From Triops longicaudatus (lineage: Eukaryota; Arthropoda; Branchiopoda; Notostraca; Triopsidae), in contig JAGQDJ010000049.1 in assembly GCA_022885665.1 (NCBI GenBank), positions 894,490 through 958,489 on the forward strand: a stretch of DNA of 64,000 nt, given 5' to 3'. A model generated the notes under the pieces. That model worked only from the letters and a program-made list of their open reading frames with translations. It was not told the origin of the DNA and did not search any database. A program made the translations under genes and the position numbers. Below are positions 54,031 through 64,000 of the stretch, in pieces; within the stretch, counting starts at the first letter, position 1, and each line of letters starts with the position of its first letter.

Positions 54031-57000
54031 CAATATGTTTGACGGAGGTAAATTTTGGCGCTCCTTTTGCGTCGTTTTTTCGTCCCACCCTTCCACGAGT
54101 TAAGGAAGCCAATTTGTTCGCCGTTAAATGAAGAGAATTAACATGGCTTGTTTTACGTTATTGCTGCTACTGCCGCTGCTGTACATGTAGTTAACTTGAT
54201 TTACTCTGACTTTTCAATCCACCCAGCTACTTTCAACCGGTGGGTTACTCTGTGGGTTCGACCAGATACATGGAAACCAAAACCAATACATAATTACAGC
54301 TTTTACTTTGCCTTAAATCAACAAGTCTTAATGTGCAAATCTTATTGCTACCGAATGTTTCCAGTTCGAATGACTCACTTAATTGGACCGCTCACTTCTT
54401 TTTGTGTATGTATGAAAAGAATCGTGGGAACTTAAGATCTCGAACTTAAGGTCTATCGTCCACCGTTTGTTTGTGGGTAATATTATTACACAATCTAGGA
54501 GCGGACGAAAATGAGTCCCTGTTCGAAAAGTGACGTCTGGACCGTTAAGTAACCTATGCAAGGTACGACTAGAAAGGTGACGCAGAAATTCTGACGTTCA
54601 AAGTGGATCGTTTACGAGTGATTTGGATACAAGAACAGATTACAATCTGTTTGTTTGTTTTTTTTTAAAAAAAAGGAAGGCCCGTTCCGTTCGCTATAGA
54701 CGACAAATAATTTTAACAATATATTTTTTGAGCTCACTGAATGCTACTGAATAATATGTGAAAAGCTCAGAAACCACAGTCCCATAGTTATTTTACAGCA
54801 GACCTTGAAATCCCAGGGCATCCGCCGAGGCAACAGTAACAGCCGATTTCTCCGCCATGGGAAACGAGTCTAGAAAATTTGCAACGCTGCATGATAGCTT
54901 GTTTAGTTCAGAACTGTTGGGTGTGAGGAGCTCCATTATAGACAGAAGGAAAAGGCTTGTCTAAATTAAAGCACATTAAGTGGCTGTAAATGATTATAAA
55001 GAAGGCAACTTTATTCTGAAAAAAAACTGTTTATCTATAGAATGCTGACATGGTAACCATGTTGTGTTTGAAAATGGCACCTCTACAACACGTTGCATTT
55101 TCTGTTTATTTACACAGCTTTTCTTAAAGTATACTATTTCTTGACAAAGATGAAGCTATAATGCTCCAATATTGTTTAGGGCTGTAGCTATAAGCTTTCG
55201 TTACGATAAGTTTAATCTATCATTAGAAATTCGATTGGTAAAGTTTCTTACGGGGAAAACGCACGTTAAACACGATGTTAGTTTTGACCCAACGGATTAT
55301 ACGGTAGTAACAAACGAGGGCCTCCTAGTTTGAAGGCTAGTTTTATCTTATTTTAAATGTTTAAGAACCAAGGATGGCTTAACAGAGAGCAGATATGTAC
55401 ATGCCTCTCGTGGTTATAAATTCAAATAATAGTTAAGTTCGTGCTTCGAGTAACAGCATAAAAACTGATTAAGTGTGAAGCGGTACTATTGATCCTACCC
55501 TCCTCTAAGATAAAAGAATCTGTAATTTGTCTATGCGTCCGTCTGTGTCTCTTTAATGCGGAAAGTAGCCCTATTGAGTCATAAGCTAAACATGGTTTAG
55601 CAAACCTTTTAGCATCGTGGTGGAAATAGTGCAGAGGGATATGGACCTTTACGCATTGAATTTGAGCTCACTTTACCGAGCAGCCGCTAGGGGTTGTTGG
55701 CTTAGCTGTTTCGGTTTAAAGCCTAGGTTTCGCCAAGAATGCTCATTTACGTACCAAAAATAAAAATAATGGAAATTAAAATAATAATAACAGAACAAAA
55801 CGTGTTCTGAATTTAACTGCCCTGTTTGAAAACAAAATGTTTTGTTAGCTGGTTTCATTTTGATTTATTTCTCGGAAGTTTTATATCCCCCTACCAGTTT
55901 CAAACAGGACTACTTGAACGGGTACATAAGCTTTCTAGACTGAATTTTTCTTTGTGACGAATGCGGAAGCGTTGTAAAGTTAAAACATAGACCGCTTTCC
56001 TAGTTTAAGGCAACTAGTTGCGGAATTCTAGAGTGACAAATACCAAGATATTATTGGAATTATAAAAAGCGACTAGACGGGGGATGCTCACAGAACTTGA
56101 CACCAAGATTGCGAGATTGTCTTCAAGATTGCGAGAAGATTCCTACGTTTCAGGCTGACATACAGGCAGTGACCTCTTTTCTGGCCGAAAGGGGTGCGTT
56201 TACACCCCTGAATCGACGAGTAGCTTTATGAATCTAATGGCAATATGATCGAAGATTTTTAGGTTTGTACTCTCAACAACTCACACGGGTTTGCATCGCC
56301 TGACCAAAATTTTGAAACGGCGACACAGGCTTCATTTTTCATACTAATCAATAAAAGTGCATATATCGTGTGAATATTCTTTGTCTGCAGAAAAGCCATC
56401 GTAAGTTATGAAAGATTGTCAGTAGAATATATTTCGACGAATGTCCACTCTTAAAACAGTACCGAAGCGCCATTTTTGGTTTTACATATTTCCTGTAAGT
56501 TTTAAGTACTTCAGTGTTAGGAGGCCCTAAGAGGTATTTCTATACTATAGGACCACTCGCATTGGTGTTATCTAAATAACTGAATAAATTGTGCTTCACT
56601 TGTGCTATAAAACTTGCTTGAGTAAAAGAAAAAGTGGAAGTAAGCGTACAGATGAAAATGCTGGACGGTTACAGCATCACGATCCTCGGTGCAGGAGAGA
56701 GAGTGGCAATGCAAAGAAGGCTCCATTTCTGGAAAGTGCTCCATCAGGGCACGATCGCATGCAATCTCCAGGCAAGGGCGGTAAAGGGAAAATGAAAAAA
56801 TTTTTGTTAACAAATTCCTTACGAAGCCTTACGTGTAACCGTGTTAGTTGATTCTTGCGAATACGTGACACTTTTTCTTCATAAGTAGCCAACAGAACAA
56901 AATGCTTTTAGGGATGTGAACATCGCCAAAGCTTTGTCGCTTAAAGCACGCGATTTATTATAGAACTCCGAGCATAACTCGTGTGATCAACAAATATTAT

Positions 57001-60000
57001 ATACGACAGTGGGTTTTAGGCATGTGGTTAAATTATTTCGGATAAAGGTCTCTGAGCGTTTTTTTATCATTTTCAGGATTTATATATTAGGACACTCTTC
57101 TCTCAAAGGCTTTGCTAATGTTTAAAAAACTCGCCATTGTTCGTCTTAAACACTAAAACAAAACTGGCACGTGAAACAAGCTCTGTTACTTATAACAAAA
57201 AGTTCTCCGAGCAGCGGTGGTTTGGAAACTTGAAACTTCTAATGCTTCTCTATTCTTACCATGACATAATCTATGACCCTTTTACTATTACCTAGTACAA
57301 AACTGAGGTCTTTCCATGCATTAACTTGCTAGAAAGTATTGGCGTCTGAGTTTTACAGCTTTCCGTTCCGTTTCCTCCTTTCGGAGTGTGCGTGGCTTCA
57401 AGAAAGGATCGGAAATAGAGATGGAGAGTAGCAAAAAGCGTTTCAAGTCCTTATCTCAATTGGTGTTACTGGCAAAAATAGCTTTACGTCACGGTGATAA
57501 TTTGCGGGAAAACCGAGCATTGTTCGTTGGCCATAAACTCCAGCTAGTGCACTCCCTAAAGAACACAACTATATACCTATGGTTCTACCAAAATGTAATG
57601 CATCGAACGTTCACCAATCCAGAAGATTGGATGCCACGGAAAAGCCTAGTAGTAATAATTTCTTCTAGACTATTAGCTAATTTCCGACATTTTTGTGTAC
57701 TAACAATTTACGACGGTCTCATGCATGAATACCGTGTCCTTAAGAGCGAAGATGTAAGCCCAGTTTCATGTCCCTTATGAGAACTCTCACCGTGCAACAG
57801 AGTCCCTTAGGTATGCTCAGCATCGGGCTTACAATGTGACTGCACCTCAAACAGAACTTTGGTCGGCAATTTTAACTAAAATTTGCCCAGCCGCAATGGC
57901 ATGGATGGGAAATGTGCACGCTACCGCTGTCTGAATGAGCACATAGACATTCATCTATAACCTCTTTCCTTTAACTCCGGTCTTAAAATGCTGTCCACTC
58001 GACTGAAAATGCCCGCTATTTCAAAGCTCTTGTGATCCCATGCCACATTTTACCCTTTCTGAGATTTCATGAACGACTCTGACATAAAAAAGAAGTCCGA
58101 AAATATTGACGGCGTAAGAAAAATCTTTTCTAAGAAAAAGGATTCAATGCCTGAAGCACGCCACGGGAAAAAATGTGTATTCTTTTCATCGGTTCCCATC
58201 TGTCAGCGTCGCATGGGTACTTTGCTTGCCTATTAAACCTGCCCGGGGTCAGACATCGCATGGCTGGTGAGCATTTCTTACCGTGCCCCTGAAGTATTCT
58301 CCCAAGTAGGAAGAAATCGAACGAGAACCATATTTCAACAGGCCTCGTAGCTTCCAGAACCAAGTTAACCCGCTTTCATCTCGCTCTCGGCAAAAGTCTT
58401 TACCCAGTTCTAGCAAACGGCCTAGCAAAATAGTCGTCAACCGAGTGGCAAAACTGGCGAATGCGGCAGCACCTACGGGGCAATCAGAAAGGGCCATTTG
58501 TCGACGAATGAAAGAAATGCTAGCCTTTGGCTCCAGAAATGAGAAAAGAGCCAGCGGAGAAAGATTTTAACCATCAGTTCTTTCGCAGCTGAGTGAAGCG
58601 CTATTTGGTTCGTTCTGCTGCCCTCGGGGTTATAATCAAGAGTAATCACGCGGAGAAGATTGAATTTCGAATGCCTCAACTGAATTAATTCCTTTCTTTA
58701 GTATATTTTAAAGAAAAAAACAACACTCATTTTTCCCTCTTGGCAATCTTGCTATACACAACGTAGCCTAAATCAACATCACTATAATGTACATTAAGTT
58801 TGTCCTTAAGAGATAGGTAAGTTGACGGACTGACTTTTAATATCCAGTACAATTTTTATATGAACTTTTGACTTCATATTTTCTATTCACTTGAATTTCT
58901 TCTGCGATAACTGGACACGAGACAAGTAAGTAAGTTAAATTCAGATGACCGCCTGAAGGACATTTTTGTAGTGAATGACTTTCTGTGTCACAGGGGTCAA
59001 GAAACAGTCAACATAGCTTAAGAATGAATATATCCGGTGCCTTATTTTTCGATCCGTTTTTCTTCCACGTGGACTGTTTTACCTCGGGCAACTTAAATTC
59101 TGAGCGTCAGCTGTGCCAGTTTCTCCAGCGGGATGAATTTAGTCTATACCAAAATGTTTTGGAGCGCAAGAATAGAAAGGCTCTTCGCAGGAGAAATAAA
59201 TCGCTTAAAAGCCTGTCGTTATTTAGCTTATCGAAAGTTCCATGTAAACCAGTACTCTTCAAGTATTCCCCAGCGAACAACTACGCTTTAATATTTCGGC
59301 GAAAATGCTATTAATTATACCTTACAATGAAAAGATGAAAGAGAAATCCCTCACGAGCATTTTCCCCGGAACAGAATCCAGGAATGATAGCATACCCTGA
59401 ACATACTTACACTGAAAAATAATCCACAACCAAAGAAAGCAAGAAAAGTTGATAAAAGTAGAGAGAAGAAAAGACTAGTCGCTATCTCTTTGGCAAGAAA
59501 AACAAGCGATTTTTGAATCTTTCGTTGTTATTATTGTTAAAGAGTCATCGAAATATAAAGTTAATGGCCTCTTTGCTTTCGTCAAGGTAAATCTGGCCAC
59601 ATGACAAGCTTGACGTAAGCTTCGCAAGCCAACAGTTTCGTTGTCCCCATTTTGGCAAGAAAAGAGTGGTTGTCGTACAAATACGGCCACATATCGGGAA
59701 GGAATCAGTGAAGACCAAATGGAGAAGACATTACGACGCTAAGCAAGCTTTGGCTTCCACCATATAAAAGTAGGAGAAAGGGCGAGGAGTCGGAGAATAT
59801 ATAGAGCTTCCTCGCATACTCTTCAGTAAACTATATCAATATGAGTATCTAACCCTATTCGCGCGCGTCAGCCGTAACAAAAGCAATGGGAAATCCCGAA
59901 GTATTTAAACACAGTAAAGTTAAGCGACCGTGGAAAAAGGGCACCAAATTTGCAGTTGGTTACTAACTTTACAGTATGCTAAACGGACTCGTGTTCCTGT

Positions 60001-63000
60001 ATATTTTCTTATCACCGACGTATTTCGCTGACACAACAAATGAGTTGTACAACGTGATATGAACCTCCGACAAATTTCAATGGAAAGCTAGGCAGACCAA
60101 CAGAACGGAACAATCACGAACGGAGTACGCATACGTTTCCGCAACGCAGGAATTTACCAACAATGACGCTTTTACTGGTACCTTGTGAGCCAAACTATGG
60201 AAACTTTAATGCTTTTCCGCGAGCAAATTGCGCGGTGTCCTGTAAGTTTGAGAACAAGCGTTTTCCACGACATCGTTTTTGGCATTTGTTTCACCACTTT
60301 CGAATTATTTTCATAGTTTATCATTAATAGTATCTATCGAATACGATCTAAATAAACAGCAAGGTCTGTAACTGTAAATCAGCGTTACTTAATTTTACTG
60401 AGGAACGCCCTAGATACGGGCACTGACGCAATTCATGTTCCCATGGTAGGAAGCCAGGTTGCACTTTGTCAAAACTCAGGGTAGCCACAGGAAAATTCTA
60501 TATGACTTTCTGAAATGACCTGAGTAACATAACCGATCCAACAATAGCCAAGAGGAAATCGTTCCAATATGTTCCGACGTTTAATAGCAGGACCTAAAAA
60601 AGGGCAAAATTCTGTTCTGCGACATGATATAGGAAAACAGCGTAGGCATGCTTAATCTGATCCTGCTGCTCGTCAACTAGACTATTTCGAACACCTAAGC
60701 ATGAGATCTGAGGAAGTTGTTGTAGACCCAATTCGTTGGCATTTTCGACTAGCGCTTATTATTGTGTGACTTGCTCTAATTTGATTGAAGCTTCCGGGTG
60801 GCCACATCAAGAAAGCTCCTAATCAGGCAACGCGGTGGAGTCGCCTTTTTGCGGTGCTCCACGGGTTCCGAGACGAACAAATTATCTCATTTACTCTCTG
60901 TAATCGTATAAAGTCTGATGGAGGTACTCCATTCTTTGATGGCAACATAAAAACGAACTAAAAAGATACCCTCGCAGACCAGCCAAAACATTGCGCCTTT
61001 TTATTGTACCTTTCTGACTTAACGGACATTGCACATGATGGTCAATATCACGTGCAAAACCCACCTAATCTCCTACACAAAGAAAAAGGAATAAAAGGCC
61101 CGTTTCACAATTTAAGAGGAGTTCCGTTCATATAAGCACAGTTTTATTCTCGAAATCCCACGCAGCAGGTGATGTAACTTTTATTACTGTAAAAAATAAA
61201 CCGTGTCCGGCTGTAGAGTTTTGAAATTGCTTGCCTAACTGCTGTGCTCACCGAATAGCCAAGGTATGAATATCACAAAAGTTGTCGCTCTAACAGATTT
61301 CTCTTTTCTAACGAGAAAGGATTTAAACAAAAGAATGGGACGGATTTACTGAATACCATATCAGGAATCTGCAGACCTCGTTAGCACACATAGAAAGAAT
61401 AGGAAGAAGAAAAAGGCTCGTTCGGATGGCAAGGAGCTGGGAAGCTTGACAGATTTCTTGCCACTTTACAACAGAGTTATCCCTAGGGAGAAACCACACC
61501 TCTCTGGAGTATGCCATGAGCTTGCTCGCGTCTGATAGAAAGTGTTCGGTAACTGCGGCACGGACCTCAGTATTCTGGCCAGGTTTGCGTATTGTCACCT
61601 TCCATAAGCACAAAAGAGGATTCCTGATACCATGCCAAGATTGCCAAGTAGCATTACTAGGGAGAACTACGAGGAGTGCAGAGATGAGATTGGAAGCCCT
61701 TGCTTTGGTCCCCAAAGATGCAAGCTCGCTCCATACGAAAGCTAACCTATACAATGTCGCTCATTGATCAAATGCCGTTCGTTCCACCAGATATGAGGGA
61801 CATATAATGGCAGTTTGTGTAGGTTTTTGAGAAGTAGAAATAGTGACGACCAAAAGAGTATATAGGCGTCTCTCCTCAATTTTCTTACTAGAACATATTT
61901 AGATCAACATCCTCTCATTACTTTCATGCTCTGCACAAATAGTATCCACGGAAAGATTTAACACGAAACTTTATAGTTAAAAAATTCTTTCAATTCCTAG
62001 CTTAATCAAACTTCGCCTAGCCTATGTGCACCTTTCCTAGACCTCACTTAAACTAAATCCGCAATCCAAAACCCAGTAAACGGTCAACCCAGCTTAGTTC
62101 GCTGACCACAGATCAAATGCACTAAGTCGATCGGAATTTTGAAGAGCTCTAGGTTCTACAGTTAAAAAACAATGCAAAACAAAAACAGTCTAGTTCAAAG
62201 AAATACTCGTTAGAAAATGCGTCCAAACGACACCTGCGTTCCCAGGCACCGCAGCAATGTGGTCAAAGCCGTACTAGAACAAGCAGGCTCACAGGCAAGT
62301 TTCGGAGCACCTGCCCACACTCGTGTGCACTTGTTCGTATCGCAATCCAAGATCACGACACGTGGGTTTCGATCCATTATTCAATAATTGTGAACAGGGA
62401 TCAGGATCGCCGCCCATAATCCCCCATATTAACTCAAATCAAATTCAAAAAGTTTTCTTGAAATTCAATTCAAGTTATCGTTTTGAAGCTTCAAAATTCA
62501 AGTTAATTCAAGTCAAATCATTCTATTTTTGCAGGACTAAAGTCAATTCCATTCATTTCTGTTTTTTTAAAAAAAGTCCAAATCAATTCGAGGTTAATAA
62601 TGGTTCAGGAGGGACTCCCCTTACACCTTCCTTTATTACGGCTGAGGCTTAGAAACACGAAAACGCTCGCAAATTGCTGCATTGCGTGTCTCAGTAAAAC
62701 TGTTTTACGATTTTCTTAAAAAAAAAATACGAATTTATGATGCCCTATGGTTTTCTGTCTCTTCTCTTACAAAGGAATTCTGTAGGCGTCGACTTCCTAC
62801 AATTGTACGTGTTCTTCCTACTCGAAGTTGTAAGAAGATTTTTAAAACGTCTTTAATTATTTTGGCCTCTGAAAACCTTCAGTTTTTTTAGTACCTCGGA
62901 CCTTAGTTAATCAGAAGTCAATTTTTTTGTAAATAATTATAAAGTCCCCTATCTTTTTAATTAAATTCCATTCTCCTTTATGCAAGGGACAAAGTCGATT

Positions 63001-64000
63001 CAAAATTTATTTTAAAGAAATCAATTGACTAAAGTTAAAATTCAGTTCAATGAATTAACGTAACCAGATCTGCACTGAAGATATAGAAAAACAGAGCACA
63101 GAATAACGCTCTTCTTTACATCCAGTATGAACACGATTTTTAAGTCTTAGATGTGTTTCAAAGAAAGAAAAGTCTATTTTTTGTATTAAACTCCTTTGTT
63201 ACCTCACTCCTTCATTTTCAGCGGATATAAAGGGATGGATAGTTTCCCTATCCTCCTCAGGTTCATGGGATAACGGACCTCAGGTTTTCGAAAATTAATT
63301 ATGGTTTTGTGCCAAAGACTTTTGGATCTTGAAAAGAGACTAATGACAAAGACTTCGATTATGAACTGTGTTTCATTATCCGAAGTAGGGATCCGGCTTG
63401 TTCCATTCTTGTTATCCAGATCTGATTTCGGTCGTATTATGGATCTGATCCTCTCATGCATAATTGGGAACAAACAGTTGGTTTCAAGCAACTGGTCTTC
63501 AACTGTTTTCAGCTAATTACCATTATAATTCGCATGAACCAATGTCGTTCTTATTGAACAGAGAGCTATCTGCAACCAGGCCACGGGGGTTAGAGGGTTA
63601 ACCCCCCGAACCAAAATCCTGGCTACGGCCTGCCAGTAACTGTACGGAACTTCTGATATGGCCATTGCCCTAACCTGGATTTTGCACTGAAAAAAGCGTT
63701 AAGAGACCTGTGTCTTTGAGATAATGATGGTACATTTTCCTATAAACGTCCTTAAAAAGATACGGGAAGGAGTACCCTCTGGCCACCTAGGTAGTTCCTT
63801 GGTCATGGTCCGCGAGTCCATGAATTATCAATTAATTTCTAGTTTGTTTCTCTATGGTCTTGATATTTAAGATCCTTTGGTCAAGGCGTTCTACATTACA
63901 CATGCTGTCGCCGCCAGAATCACGCTAACGGCGACAGGGAACTCAACACGAAGTCGAGCTTAAACTAACACTACTGTATTAAACAAACACTACACAAAAA

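Larger units (their letters stand above)
53411..64000. other. Gene-poor region downstream of the mGluR gene
   Basis: No conserved gene was recognised in 10.6 kb. The first part should carry the mGluR 3' UTR. It holds a diverged inverted repeat (53755-54030), a CTCF-like motif (53591), an ATTCAA-rich low-complexity patch (62400-62600) and a short G/C dyad at 63595. The longest ORFs (57388-57780 plus; 61323-61754 minus) have no recognisable domain. Confidence 0.55.

Noticed and set aside
57388..57780. 130-codon plus-strand ORF
   Set aside because: No domain, no splice support, no recognisable homologue; length is within chance for this region.
61323..61754. 143-codon minus-strand ORF
   Set aside because: Although the longest ORF in the right flank, no family signature or transposon motif could be seen.

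Overview
The window is a nuclear genome fragment from an invertebrate animal. Every recognisable gene is split by GT-AG introns, most of them 35-105 nt long, while a few introns run to 3-9.5 kb. Base composition is moderately AT-rich, and there are tRNA-derived repeats, pogo/Tigger-like DNA transposon remnants and a long (TA)n array. The DCAF7 protein reads closest, from memory, to arthropod versions, so an arthropod or other ecdysozoan is the best guess. The species cannot be decided from the sequence, and there is no sign of bacterial, organellar or viral content. Two N characters (35738, 42158) show this is an assembled draft.

Layout. 1-770: a two-exon fragment resembling the N-terminus of Mios (GATOR2, mTORC1 signalling), with the rest of the gene absent. 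1.0-3.4 kb: two diverged copies of a repeat that contains tRNA-like A and B boxes. 4660-10638 (minus): complete MITF/TFEB/TFE-type bHLH-zipper gene in 9 exons. 11796-15417 (plus): RASSF1/5-type Ras-association + SARAH gene with an uncertain 5' end. 15711-17043 (minus): complete, very conserved WD40 protein DCAF7/WDR68. 18160-21959 (minus): complete single-domain receptor-type protein tyrosine phosphatase with a roughly 570-residue Ser/Thr-rich ectodomain and a Ser in place of the catalytic WPD-loop Asp. 23642-27118 (plus): complete DNAJC2 (zuotin/MPP11) in 10 exons. 34084-53410 (plus): complete metabotropic glutamate receptor (group II-like) in 9 exons, with 5.2-kb and 9.5-kb introns that hold most of the repeats. 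53411-64000: no gene recognised.

These are unrelated housekeeping and signalling genes, not an operon. MITF and RASSF are head-to-head with 1.16 kb between their start codons; RASSF and DCAF7 converge with 293 bp between their stops; the phosphatase and DNAJC2 are head-to-head 1.7 kb apart. A loose theme is growth and nutrient signalling (a Mios fragment and a MiT/TFE factor with a Rag-type motif), but co-regulation is not shown.

The most notable points are the phosphatase with WPS instead of WPD, an mGluR lacking the conserved glutamate-contacting Lys, two alternative N-termini of RASSF around a 16-nt microexon (one a possible N-myristoylation signal), a near-perfect 185-bp-arm hairpin nested in a Tigger-like element, and a 35-nt intron in the MITF gene. 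No wholly new system was found. All exon joins were worked out by hand from splice signals, frame and remembered family sequences; no search was run.
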